Below are positions 6,902 to 14,975 of a DNA stretch of 23,014 nt, in pieces. A model generated the notes under the pieces. That model had not been told where the DNA came from. It saw only the letters and a list, made by a program, of their open reading frames with translations, and searched no databases. The stretch's first letter is position 1; each line of letters begins with the position of its first letter. The position numbers and the translations under genes are program-made. Where the stretch lies: assembly GCA_002345965.1 (NCBI GenBank), contig DDTF01000017.1, positions 1-23,014 on the forward strand, in the 5' to 3' direction. This DNA is from Flammeovirgaceae bacterium UBA2371. Its GTDB lineage: Bacteria > Bacteroidota > Bacteroidia > Cytophagales > Cyclobacteriaceae.

Positions 6902-9031
6902 TTATCCGAGTACTATCTGTTCCCTAATGAATGGTTGTTTATAGAAACGCTTACCTGTTGCTTTTGCGATGGCGTTGGCAACAGCACCGCCTGCAGGGGG
7001 TAATGCAGGCTCTCCAAGCCCTGTAGGATCATTATTGCTTTTCACAAAATGAACTTCCACTTCAGGAGCTTCCTTCATTCGAATCATTCTGTATTTGTCG
7101 AAATTTCTGAATTGTGGTTGTCCGTTTTCAAAAGCAAACTCACCGTACATGGCATGCCCAATTCCATCAATTACTCCTCCTTGCACTTGATTAATTGCTG
7201 CAATGGGATTAATGACGATACCGCAATCAATGGCGCACACTATTCTTTTTATCACGGGTGTATTGCCCTGCATTACTACCTCAGCCACTTCTGCCACATA
7301 GGTATTATGAGAATAATAAGTACTGAATCCCTGATATACGCCCTGGGCTGCTTTTCCCCAACCTGATTTTTCCGCTGCTAGTTTGATTACTCCTATGGAT
7401 TTATCTACATCGTATTGCAACTCCCCTATTGGGTTTTCTTTTGCTCTGGCAAACAAATCAAGTCTAAACTGGACCGGATCTTGTCCCAATTCGCTGGCCA
7501 CCTCGTCAAAAAAGCTTTGCTCAGCAAAAGCGAGGAAATTAGTGATGGGTGCCCGCCAGGCTCCGGTAGTTATGTTGCTTTTCAATTCGTGTGACTCCAC
7601 CAGATAATGTTCAAGGGTACATGCAGGAAAATTATTTTCCCTCGTAGCATTTCCCATATTCACCCCTGTTCCCACGAGATGATAAGCCACCATTTTACCC
7701 TCTTTGATCGCTGCTTTAAATTTATACTTAGACGCTGGTCTGTATGTCCCTGCAGTCATATCATCCTCACGAGAGAATATTACCTGAACCGGTGATTTCG
7801 CCTTATCAGATATTTCAGCAGCTTCCAATGCAAAATCTCCATAAAGTCTGCGACCAAAGCCTCCTCCCATTCGTGTCATGTCAATGGTCACCTCTGCTTC
7901 GGGTCTTCCCAGCAACTCAGCTATCTGTGAACGCGTGCGTTCGGGAGTTTGGATAGGTCCAATGAATTCGGCTTTCTCTGGAGTTACATTGGCATAGAAG
8001 TTCATTGGCTCCATGGCATTGTGGGGAAGAAACGGAGCCTCATACGTTTTTTCTATCACCTTATCTGCTTTCGCAAACTGGGCTCTTGCGTTTCCATCTG
8101 ATCGCTTTGGTTCAGTTGCTTTTTTGTTCAGCAACTCTTTCATGGTTTTATCGTGATACGAAGTACTTTCGAGCATTGTATCTTTTTCCCACTCTGCCTT
8201 TAAGGCACGTTGTCCCTTCATGGCCGCCCATGTATTATTAGCCAACACGGCAATCTTACTACCGAATTGGATGACATCATTCACGCCATTTATCGCTCGT
8301 GCTTCTTTATCATCGAAGGATTTTAATTTCAATCCGAATGCCGGTGGTCTTAACACGACAGCATACTGCATGTTCTCCTTTTTGACATCAACTCCAAAGA
8401 GTGGTTTTCCGGTAATAATACCTTCAATGTCCACATTGCCTTTATCGGTACCAATGATCTTGTAGGTGGATGGATCCTTGAGTTTCACTTCAGCGGGCAC
8501 CTCCATGGAGGCAGCAAGTGTGGCCACCTCTCCATAACCAAGTTTATTTGAACCGTGAATTACATAACCATTTTCAGTGGTACAGTCTGAAGCGTTTACG
8601 TTCCACTTTTGGGCTGCAGCACTTTTTAGCATTTCCCGTGCAGTGGCTCCAGCCATCCGCAAACTTTGCCAGCCTTGACGGATGGATTGGCTTCCTCCAG
8701 CTACTTGTCGGGTAAAACTTACCGAATTGAGCGGAGCCTGTTTGACTGTAACATCGGCCCAGTTTACATCCAGCTCCTCCGCAATGATCATAGGCATGGA
8801 AGTTTTTACATTTTGACCTACTTCTGGATTGGGAGACATGATGGTGACATCACCATTATCAGCAATGGATAAATAAGCATTCAGGTCAAACCAGGCTGAT
8901 GGCAATTCTTTTGTGCTGTCCAGCGGACTGCAAGCGGCCAACCAGCTAAAACTGAGCATTAACCCTCCTCCTCCGGCAATGGATGCTTTTAGGAAAGAGC
9001 GCCTATTGTATGTTGTTTTTATAATTGACAT
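6902..9031 (-). CDS. Molybdopterin-binding subunit of a xanthine dehydrogenase family hydroxylase (IorB-like)
   Basis: This 709-aa protein is the large, molybdopterin-cytosine-dinucleotide-binding subunit of a xanthine dehydrogenase family enzyme, closest in layout to isoquinoline 1-oxidoreductase beta subunits and aldehyde dehydrogenases of that group. Such enzymes hydroxylate N-heterocycles or oxidise aldehydes. Visible are a twin-arginine export signal (NRRSFLKA, Arg10-Arg11, then a glycine-rich hydrophobic stretch), the cofactor-binding motif GGGFGRR at 389-395, and GLGEPALPPAGGA near the end with the presumed catalytic Glu674. The signal ends in LAAC (Cys34), which also looks like a lipobox, so the enzyme may be a Tat-exported lipoprotein. 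Its 2Fe-2S partner lies 23 nt upstream in the same operon. No cytochrome c or FAD subunit gene is adjacent, so its electron acceptor is not known from this window. The substrate cannot be assigned. Confidence 0.92.
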   Translation of the reverse strand: MSIIKTTYNRRSFLKASIAGGGGLMLSFSWLAACSPLDSTKELPSAWFDLNAYLSIADNGDVTIMSPNPEVGQNVKTSMPMIIAEELDVNWADVTVKQAPLNSVSFTRQVAGGSQSIRQGWQSLRMAGATAREMLKSAAAQKWNVNASDCTTENGYVIHGSNKLGYGEVATLAASMEVPAEVKLKDPSTYKIIGTDKGNVDIEGIITGKPLFGVDVKKENMQYAVVLRPPAFGLKLKSFDDKEARAINGVNDVIQFGSKIAVLANNTWAAMKGQRALKAEWEKDTMLESTSYHDKTMKELLNKKATEPKRSDGNARAQFAKADKVIEKTYEAPFLPHNAMEPMNFYANVTPEKAEFIGPIQTPERTRSQIAELLGRPEAEVTIDMTRMGGGFGRRLYGDFALEAAEISDKAKSPVQVIFSREDDMTAGTYRPASKYKFKAAIKEGKMVAYHLVGTGVNMGNATRENNFPACTLEHYLVESHELKSNITTGAWRAPITNFLAFAEQSFFDEVASELGQDPVQFRLDLFARAKENPIGELQYDVDKSIGVIKLAAEKSGWGKAAQGVYQGFSTYYSHNTYVAEVAEVVMQGNTPVIKRIVCAIDCGIVINPIAAINQVQGGVIDGIGHAMYGEFAFENGQPQFRNFDKYRMIRMKEAPEVEVHFVKSNNDPTGLGEPALPPAGGAVANAIAKATGKRFYKQPFIREQIVLG

Positions 9032-9054
9032 GGCATCAATGATTTAGGGGGTGA

Positions 9055-9513
9055 TTATAATTGACTTGAGGCAGTTTTGATGGCTGCCTTGATCTTCAGA
9101 TACGTTCCGCACCTGCACAGGTTACCGTGCATGGCGTTATCAATTTCCTGATCCGAGGGTTTTGGATTATTGTTCAGGAGCGCTGCGGCATTCATAATTT
9201 GACCGGCCTGGCAATAGCCACATTGAGGTACATCGTGCTCACGCCAGGCGGCCTGGAGAACATGATCTGCTTTTTCAGCAAGTCCTTCAATTGTTGTGAT
9301 TGCTTTATCCCCTACTACTGAAACAGGAAGTGAGCAGGATCTAACGGCCGTTCCATCCAAATGAACAGTACAAGCACCACATTGACCAATGCCACAACCA
9401 TATTTTGTGCCTACCAAATCGAGGTTGTCTCTGAGCACCCAAAGCATTGGTGTATCAGGATCTGCTTCCACTTGAAGGGATTTCCCATTAACATGCAGAT
9501 TGTATGTTGCCAT
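9055..9513 (-). CDS. (2Fe-2S)-binding subunit of a xanthine dehydrogenase family hydroxylase (IorA-like)
   Basis: This 152-aa protein is the small iron-sulfur subunit that passes electrons from the molybdenum site. All eight cysteines for two clusters are present. The plant-ferredoxin-like cluster has C40, C45, C48 (CGIGQCGAC) and C60. The second, helical-domain cluster has C98, C101 (CGYC), C133 and C135 (LCRC). Length is typical for IorA/CoxS-type subunits. It has no signal peptide and would be co-exported with the Tat-tagged large subunit encoded 23 nt downstream. The start is the ATG at 9513. No clear promoter box was found upstream. Confidence 0.95.
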   Translation of the reverse strand: MATYNLHVNGKSLQVEADPDTPMLWVLRDNLDLVGTKYGCGIGQCGACTVHLDGTAVRSCSLPVSVVGDKAITTIEGLAEKADHVLQAAWREHDVPQCGYCQAGQIMNAAALLNNNPKPSDQEIDNAMHGNLCRCGTYLKIKAAIKTASSQL

Positions 9514-9954
9514 AATTAAAGAATTTGATTGTAAAGTGACTAATATAACACCAAATAGGCGCTTTTCATAGGTGTAATTTAGGCAATGGCAGCCCTTTGT
9601 GGAAGTCCTAAAAACCAGGTGATTTTGAATGCAAAACAGGCGGTTTTACTTGTAAGGTTTTGTGCATTATTGGGGCAAGTGTTGTGTAAGGTGCCTGGTC
9701 ATATTTGCAATAAATCCTCAATTTGGCCGGAATTTTACTCCAATTTTGATGTAAGATTTATTATTTTTTTGTCATATGCCTTCAAACCTGTTGATGTACC
9801 TTTTGAACAGTAAATGACACAAAATTATTGACTAAACCACTACTAATCAGGCAGTTGATCAAAAAGATGGCGGTATTATCAGCTCCTGACAGGTAGGGAA
9901 GTCATAAAAAAAACTAAAAATTTCTATAAGTATTTCCTGATAGTTACGTGTTCG

Positions 9955-9987
9955 TTGAGTAAGTTTAATCTTATTTGATTAAATTTA
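9955..9987 (+). promoter_or_regulatory. Putative promoter of the XRE-type gene
   Basis: TTG at 9955-9957 and TAAATTTA at 9980-9987 are separated by 22 nt. This fits the Bacteroidota pattern TTG, 17-23 nt, TAnnTTTG with one mismatch in the last base. Transcription would begin near 9991-9994, leaving a leader of about 20 nt before the ATG at 10012. Confidence 0.45.
9964..9983. promoter_or_regulatory. Inverted repeat, candidate autoregulatory operator
   Basis: TTTAATC (9964-9970) and GATTAAA (9977-9983) form a perfect 7-bp inverted repeat with a 6-nt spacer. It lies between the two presumed promoter elements of the Cro/C1-type gene at 10012. That position and symmetry are what one expects of an autorepressor operator. 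The DNA is AT-rich, so chance cannot be excluded. Confidence 0.45.
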
Positions 9988-10011
9988 ACCTTAAATAAAT
10001 GAGCCAAAATT

Positions 10012-10239
10012 ATGTCAAAGAAAACTTTTAAAGACCGTCTTTCTTATCTGCTCGACCACTATGACATCCGCGTGATGACCTTAGATGCGAAAGCAGGATT
10101 GTATCATGGACAAACTGGGAGCTTCCTTCGTGGTGACACAGAACCCAAGCTTTCCACTATCGTCAAATTGTCCAAATTCTTCAAAGATGTTTCTCTGGAA
10201 TGGATGGTTCTGGGGAAGGGAAAACCTTTCAAGAAATAA
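10012..10239 (+). CDS. Small Cro/C1 (XRE)-type helix-turn-helix protein
   Basis: This 75-aa protein consists almost entirely of one Cro/C1-type DNA-binding domain. Helix 1 is about residues 5-18 (FKDRLSYLLDHYD), helix 2 about 22-29 (MTLDAKAG), and recognition helix 3 about 33-40 (GQTGSFLRG). Then come the typical PKLSTIVKLSKFF helix and a short WMVLGKGKPF tail, which is common in small Bacteroidota XRE proteins. There is no partner or sensor domain. The start at 10012 follows an A-rich leader without Shine-Dalgarno. An inverted repeat sits in its own promoter, and an 11-bp part of that region recurs at the start of the secretion operon at 10654. Control of that operon is therefore a reasonable hypothesis, but unproven. 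An antitoxin role is possible, but no toxin gene is adjacent. Confidence 0.82.
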   Translation: MSKKTFKDRLSYLLDHYDIRVMTLDAKAGLYHGQTGSFLRGDTEPKLSTIVKLSKFFKDVSLEWMVLGKGKPFKK

Positions 10240-10241
10240 CA

Positions 10242-10311
10242 ATCAAAGGCTAAAGACCTTTCAGTATGTGGTTAACCGTCACAGATACTGAAAGGTCAGC
10301 CTTCTTTTGAT
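10242..10311. terminator. Large interrupted hairpin downstream of the XRE-type gene
   Basis: A perfect 13-bp stem, GACCTTTCAGTAT (10255-10267) / ATACTGAAAGGTC (10285-10297), is extended by AAGGCT (10246-10251) / AGCCTT (10298-10303). It extends again with ATCAA (10242-10246) / TTGAT (10307-10311), with small bulges; one base is shared between the two outer left arms. The 17-nt loop contains the palindrome GGTTAACC. It starts a few bases after the regulator's stop codon and is followed only by a weak T-rich stretch. A terminator or a stable RNA 3' end is the likely role. It also overlaps the 3' end of the minus-strand relic. Confidence 0.6.
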
Positions 10312-10604
10312 CAAACACTTCGTCAAGTGATTGCAGGTTTGAGTTGCCTTTATTCAATTCCGTGATGTCCTGCTTCAACTACCAAGGCAAGGAGTAGCGC
10401 TTTGTTATCTTCGTAACTGCGAATAACTTGAGATTCCCTATTCGGCAACTCCTTCTTATCTAACTTTTTCCTGCTTTCCCCCTAGGCATCGACTACCCTT
10501 GATTTCATTGTTTTGTTGCTGACCTGATAATTGGGATCAACTGTCAAAACAGGAGCATCAAAAATCCTACCTCCCCTTAGGTGCCAAGTGCTCACCGTAA
10601 GAAT
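10250..10604 (-). pseudogene. Probable relic of a protein-coding gene (stop plus frameshift)
   Basis: Read on the minus strand from 10604, one frame runs 84 codons to a TAA at 10350-10352, interrupted only by a TAG at 10482-10484. It contains coding-like stretches such as IFDAPVLTVDPNYQVSNK and SQVIRSYEDNKALLLALV. A second frame, shifted relative to the first, takes over at about 10380 and reads LKQDITELNKGNSNLQS, SLDEVFDQKKADLS and VNHILKGL before a TAG at 10250-10252. Joined, these look like the C-terminal part of a hydrophilic, partly coiled-coil protein damaged by one stop and one frameshift. No family is recognised. The upstream part is missing: a TAA lies at 10605-10607. Chance open frames remain an alternative. 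Confidence 0.4.
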
Positions 10605-10628
10605 TTATGCCTTTCAATGGATAGAAAT

Positions 10629-10654
10629 ATCATTTATTGATTAAATTAAATGAT
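10629..10654. promoter_or_regulatory. Inverted repeat at the start of the T9SS operon
   Basis: ATCATTTA (10629-10636) and TAAATGAT (10647-10654) are perfect 8-bp arms around a 10-nt centre, and the last base is the first base of the UUG start codon. The centre and flanks include TTGATTAAATT (10637-10647). The same 11 bases occur at 9975-9985 in the regulator's promoter. A shared binding site, or an RNA hairpin hiding the start codon, are both possible. Confidence 0.4.
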
Positions 10655-13600
10655 TGAAAACCATTGTTTTAGCATTTTTAGGGCTTTTCATGGCCCTATC
10701 GCTGCCTTCCTTTGGTCAGCGCGGGAAAATAACTAAACCCACTGTTGGAACCACGGCACTGGATCCCAACCAGGATGGTTATGTCTCGAAGACTACGTCC
10801 GGGTTTTCAAATGATGGCTATTATGTGGATGAATTTGAAACCCCCATGTTTGGAATTCCCATACATGCTGATGGTGAAGTGCTCAATGACTTGCAGGCTG
10901 GTGCGGCATGTGGAACTACAGAATTGACTGCTGACTCGAAAGGATTTGCAGCTTACGGAGTATTGTCCACCAATGGAGACCTGATTTTTAGATTCAGAAT
11001 TGCAAATAACAAACCCAGTGTGGAGGCTTATACCATCCTAATTGATACAGATGGAAAAATAGGAGCCGATGACCCGAATGCCAATGCGAAAAACCCAGGG
11101 TTTGAAATTGACATCACGCTCATTAAAAACAAATCAAAAGGTATTTATGTGTACAATGTGGATGGGATAGACAGTTGCCCGACTGAATTATTATCCTATT
11201 CCTATGACACCCATTTTCAAATTGCTGTGGCTGATATAGTAAGTTGTGGCAATCCTGACTATTTCTATGATTTCTATGTTCCCTTTGTTGATATAGCTGC
11301 CACTTTTGGAATTACGGATTTAACCGAATTGCGGTTTGCTGCCATCACCAATGTTTCGGCTACCTGCGCTTTTGCTGGTAAAATATCAGACATCGGAGGT
11401 GTAAACGACAATGATTATGCGGGTTGCAATTCCTGTGCTTTTTTGGATTTGACCACCAACCAATGTCCCACCTCACTTTCCAACCTTTGCCCTACCTGTC
11501 AGGGGTTTTTAACTGGCGTTACTCCTAAACCAGGCTTAAACACTCCCTTGAAGGTTGGGGAACAGGAGGTGAGCGGCACCTCAGTGCCTGGCAATGTATT
11601 TGTGGATGTGTTTAATTCTGCCAAAGTATTGATTGACCAGCAAACAACGGCTGTAGATGGCAATGGAATCTGGCTGGTTGCGCTTAACAACGTACTTCAA
11701 TTAGGAGATTCTGTCACGGCCCGGGCCCAGGGATTTGGGCAGTGCCAGTCGGGTTCATTAAGTTCAGGCGCTTCATTTGCGATTGTTATTCTCAACCAAC
11801 CTCCTCAGGTTACCAGTAGTGCAGTAACACCAGTAAGCTATACTGAAAACAGTCCACCTGTACTTATTGACAATGCCCTTGTTGTAACAGATCCTGATGA
11901 TTTAGCATTAGAATCTGCCATAGTTTCAATAGTTGGGAATTTCATTTCGGGACAGGATCTACTTGGTTTAAGTGGAGCTCTGCCAGCAGGACTCACTTCT
12001 TCCTACAACCCGGCAACAGGCATGCTGGCCATTTCAGGTACAGCTTCTTTGGCCACCTATCAAAATGTTTTGCAAACGGTGACCTACAGTAATTCGAGTG
12101 ATGACCCTACCACCCTGGTTCGCACAGTAAGAATTACTGTGAATGATGGGCTTGATGATAGTAATTTATACGAACGCCAGGTCAATGTCGTTGGTATAAA
12201 CGATCCTCCAGTAATCACCGGAAGATCAACATCCATCAATTTCTCCGGAGGTGCTGTTGTCATTGATAATTCAATAGATATCACTGACCCAGATCATGTT
12301 CAGCTAACAGGGGGCACCATTTCAATTTCTAGTAATTACTTGTCCACGGAGGATGTATTAAATTTTACCAATCAGAATGGGATCACCGGGATTTTTGATA
12401 CTGGCACTGGTATTTTGACATTATCAGGAAATGCTTCACTTGCAAATTACAAGACTGCACTAGCCAGTGTTGAATTTGAAAATAACAATGGAACACCTTC
12501 GCCACTTACGCGAAAAATATCTTTTGTGGTCTCAGACGGGCTCGACAACAGTCTCCCCTTCAATGTTTTTATAGATTTCCCGGGGGCCAATAATCCACCC
12601 GAGATTGTAGATGGAGGCGGAGATCCTATTGAGGATCTGTTTTACACCATTGATGAAGACAACGTTCTCACTGCGTGCATCAATGCCATTGATCCGGACG
12701 GTGACCCTATTTCAATCACATCCATCATCGACAGTACAGGTAACGGAACCTATGCAGTAACAGGTGATTTATGTTTTTCATTTACACCTAATCAGGACTT
12801 CAATGGATTGGAGACCGCAAAAATTGTAGTGTGCGATCTGGGAGGACTTTGTGACCAGGTAAATGTGAACATTACCGTGAATCCTATCAATGATCCTCCG
12901 GTGATCGTTATCGCCATAATTGAAGTGGAGGGAAATCAAACTACCGAAATTTGTATTTCTGTAACTGATGTAGAAAACGATCCTGCAGTTGTTTCTTCGG
13001 GGTCGGCCAATATTGGGATAATCCAAGATCAGATAATTGGCGACCTGTGTGTAGACTACACTCCCCCTAATGGATTTGGAGGCACCGATGAAATTGTAGT
13101 GACTATCTGCGATGCGAATGACCCGAGTGTATGCAGCACGGCTACTTTACCCATTACCGTGAAGCCACCTGTTAATAATCCTCCCATTACCTATATCAAT
13201 GGAATACCAGGAGGTTTAATGACCGCCACCACACCAGAAGATACACCCATTGTGATATGTTTTGAATCCATAGATCCTGACGGAGATGATGTTACCTTAA
13301 TGTCCATAACTAATCTTGCAGGTGGCGGGTCATTAACATTGTATGAAGAAATTGAATTTTGTTTTGAATTTATTCCGGAGAAGGACTTTAACGGATTAGT
13401 GAGGTGGGAAGTGAGTGTTTGCGATGACCGAGACCCTGCATTGTGCGGAATTGTAACATTGGAGATTACCGTGCTTCCTGTGAACGATCCTCCTACTGCT
13501 GTGAGAGATTCCATTTCAGTGTTGAGAAATGTGGTATCGTACGGAAATGTCATCCAAAATGATTTTGATATTGACGGAGATCCTATTGAAATCAAGAGTG

Positions 13601-14061
13601 AACCTGCGGTTGCTCCCCAGCATGGAACAGTACTTCTCAATCCTGACGGTACATTTAGTTATCGATCGGACCGTACCTTCAGAGGTATAGACTCTTTGGT
13701 CTATCAGGTTTGTGACAACGTAATCCCTTCGGCCTGTGCTCAAGGTACCCTAATTATTATTGTTGGTGATCTTCCTCTCAAACCCTACCAGGGATTTACT
13801 CCGAATGGAGATGGTAACAATGATTATTGGCGAATAGAAGGAATTGATTTCTATGTTGAAAATAAGGTGAGAATATTTGACCGGTTCAACAATCTCGTTT
13901 TTGAGATGTTCGGATACAATAATGAAAATAAGATTTGGAGGGGAGATGCTAATCACGGCATAGAAACAAGTGGACTTCCTGAAGGCACCTATTTCTACAA
14001 TATAGATTTAGGTGACGGAAGCAAACCGGTAAGTGGATTTGTTGTCTTAAAAAGAAATTAA
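10654..14061 (+). CDS. Large secreted repeat protein with T9SS type B (gliding motility-associated) C-terminal domain
   Basis: This is a 1135-aa predicted cell-surface protein. It has a signal peptide (MKTIVLAFLGLFMALSLPSFG, cut near residue 21) and an N-terminal domain rich in Asp and Cys (about 25-285, including a CPTCQ segment). An Ig-like segment follows (about 300-380). Next are about six cadherin/tandem-95-like repeats: 385-515 and 516-645 are a closely related pair with STGxLxLSGxASLAxY motifs, and 646-745, 746-838, 839-943 and 944-1037 carry DPDGDP, DFNGL and INDPP motifs. Residues 1045-1135 (FTPNGDGNNDYW, VRIFDRFNNLVFE, GLPEGTYFYNI) are the type B sorting domain that directs export by T9SS. 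The start is UUG at 10654: a TGA codon lies immediately upstream, and the next ATG would lose the positive end of the signal peptide. Such repeats usually serve in adhesion or gliding. The next gene starts on the stop codon. Confidence 0.92.
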   Translation: MKTIVLAFLGLFMALSLPSFGQRGKITKPTVGTTALDPNQDGYVSKTTSGFSNDGYYVDEFETPMFGIPIHADGEVLNDLQAGAACGTTELTADSKGFAAYGVLSTNGDLIFRFRIANNKPSVEAYTILIDTDGKIGADDPNANAKNPGFEIDITLIKNKSKGIYVYNVDGIDSCPTELLSYSYDTHFQIAVADIVSCGNPDYFYDFYVPFVDIAATFGITDLTELRFAAITNVSATCAFAGKISDIGGVNDNDYAGCNSCAFLDLTTNQCPTSLSNLCPTCQGFLTGVTPKPGLNTPLKVGEQEVSGTSVPGNVFVDVFNSAKVLIDQQTTAVDGNGIWLVALNNVLQLGDSVTARAQGFGQCQSGSLSSGASFAIVILNQPPQVTSSAVTPVSYTENSPPVLIDNALVVTDPDDLALESAIVSIVGNFISGQDLLGLSGALPAGLTSSYNPATGMLAISGTASLATYQNVLQTVTYSNSSDDPTTLVRTVRITVNDGLDDSNLYERQVNVVGINDPPVITGRSTSINFSGGAVVIDNSIDITDPDHVQLTGGTISISSNYLSTEDVLNFTNQNGITGIFDTGTGILTLSGNASLANYKTALASVEFENNNGTPSPLTRKISFVVSDGLDNSLPFNVFIDFPGANNPPEIVDGGGDPIEDLFYTIDEDNVLTACINAIDPDGDPISITSIIDSTGNGTYAVTGDLCFSFTPNQDFNGLETAKIVVCDLGGLCDQVNVNITVNPINDPPVIVIAIIEVEGNQTTEICISVTDVENDPAVVSSGSANIGIIQDQIIGDLCVDYTPPNGFGGTDEIVVTICDANDPSVCSTATLPITVKPPVNNPPITYINGIPGGLMTATTPEDTPIVICFESIDPDGDDVTLMSITNLAGGGSLTLYEEIEFCFEFIPEKDFNGLVRWEVSVCDDRDPALCGIVTLEITVLPVNDPPTAVRDSISVLRNVVSYGNVIQNDFDIDGDPIEIKSEPAVAPQHGTVLLNPDGTFSYRSDRTFRGIDSLVYQVCDNVIPSACAQGTLIIIVGDLPLKPYQGFTPNGDGNNDYWRIEGIDFYVENKVRIFDRFNNLVFEMFGYNNENKIWRGDANHGIETSGLPEGTYFYNIDLGDGSKPVSGFVVLKRN

Positions 14062-14975
14062 TGCGCTACTTGCTTGCCATATTGATAGGATTATCTCTTT
14101 TGGTGAGTATTGATACCAGCGCGCAGCAACAAGCTTCTTACGCACAATATATGTTTAATGGATTGGCTATCAATCCTGCCTATGCCGGGAGTCATGAAGC
14201 ACTTAGTGTAAGTTTTCTCTCAAGGTTTCAAAATGTAGGACTTGAAGGGGCGCCAAATACTCAAACCTTCTCTGCTCACTCCCCATTGGTCAATCAAAGA
14301 ATGGCTGTTGGGTTGATGGTGATTCATGATAAGATAGGAGTTATAGGACAAACCGGTATTAATGCCATCTATGCCTACAGAATTCCCATGGACAATGATG
14401 CCATTCTTTCCTTTGGTTTGCAGGGAGGCATAGGAATGTACAATGCCAGGTATTCTCAGCTGGAGACTTACCAACCAGACTTGCTTTTTGCACAAGACGT
14501 GAGGCAGACAAGGCCCAATTTTGGGGCAGGTGTATTTTACAGCACTAATTCCTGGTATGCCGGACTATCTGTTCCACACATGATCAATAATGTATTTTCA
14601 AGAGGGAGTGATTTCAAGACTGTAAAGCAGTCTACCCCCATTATTGTAAGTGGTGGTTATGTCTTTGCTATCAATCCCATGTTTAAAATAAAGCCAAACT
14701 TTCTTTTCAAGGTAGTAGATAACCGACCGGTGGAGCTGGACTTGAATGCACACCTGCTATTCGATGATGTGCTTTGGGTAGGGATGTCTTATAAATTCTC
14801 CAATGCTTTCACCCTGATGTCTGAAATTCAGGTGACCGATCAATTCAGATTTGGATATGCTTATTCTGTAACTACGGGATTATTGCGCACTGCAGAATTG
14901 GGATCACACGAGATCCTTATTAATTATCGATTTAAATTCAATATGAAAGGCATAGTAACCCCACGCTATTTCTGA
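14061..14975 (+). CDS. PorP/SprF family type IX secretion outer-membrane protein
   Basis: This 304-aa protein belongs to the PorP/SprF family. It has a signal peptide (to about residue 21, DTSA before QQ) followed at once by the family hallmark, here YAQYMFNGLAINPAYAGS. The rest alternates amphipathic strands and ends in KFNMKGIVTPRYF, as in an outer-membrane barrel. In Flavobacterium johnsoniae, SprF is needed for export or attachment of SprB, whose type B sorting domain is encoded next door. By analogy this protein is the likely dedicated partner of the 1135-aa cargo. The ATG shares one base with the cargo stop (TAATG, 14059-14063) and the stop shares one base with the next start, so translation is probably coupled. 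Confidence 0.94.
   Translation: MRYLLAILIGLSLLVSIDTSAQQQASYAQYMFNGLAINPAYAGSHEALSVSFLSRFQNVGLEGAPNTQTFSAHSPLVNQRMAVGLMVIHDKIGVIGQTGINAIYAYRIPMDNDAILSFGLQGGIGMYNARYSQLETYQPDLLFAQDVRQTRPNFGAGVFYSTNSWYAGLSVPHMINNVFSRGSDFKTVKQSTPIIVSGGYVFAINPMFKIKPNFLFKVVDNRPVELDLNAHLLFDDVLWVGMSYKFSNAFTLMSEIQVTDQFRFGYAYSVTTGLLRTAELGSHEILINYRFKFNMKGIVTPRYF

Larger units (their letters stand above)
9514..9998. other. Long intergenic region between the hydroxylase operon and the small regulator gene
   Basis: About 485 bp separate divergent genes. One plus-strand open frame (9586-9813, 75 codons, five Cys) is present. It has no recognisable domain, a weak composition and no clear promoter, so I do not call it. The only structured part is the promoter/operator region at 9955-9987, listed separately. 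No tRNA, hairpin terminator or repeat was seen in the rest. Confidence 0.5.

Noticed and set aside
9586..9813. 75-codon plus-strand open frame in the long intergenic region
   Set aside because: It has no recognisable domain, unusual composition with scattered Cys and aromatic residues, and no convincing promoter. It is likely a chance frame, though not excluded.
9999..10031. 10-codon upstream frame overlapping the regulator start
   Set aside because: It could act as a leader peptide, but such short frames arise easily by chance in an A-rich leader and nothing supports translation.
10012..10239. XRE-type protein as an antitoxin of a toxin-antitoxin pair
   Set aside because: No toxin-like gene is adjacent on either side; the nearest coding sequence is a gene relic with no toxin motif.
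10650..10736. ATG at 10650 as start of the operon's first gene
   Set aside because: It reads 28 codons in the wrong frame before a stop. The signal peptide and all domains are in the frame that begins with UUG at 10654.
12600..13500. Repeated DNA in the cargo gene as a possible mobile or CRISPR-like array
   Set aside because: The repetition is at protein level (cadherin-like repeats with degenerate DNA), not identical direct DNA repeats with unique spacers.
13191..13640. 149-codon antisense frame inside the T9SS cargo gene
   Set aside because: It is opposite a repeat-rich coding region with clear domain motifs; its own translation is low-complexity and lacks a start context.
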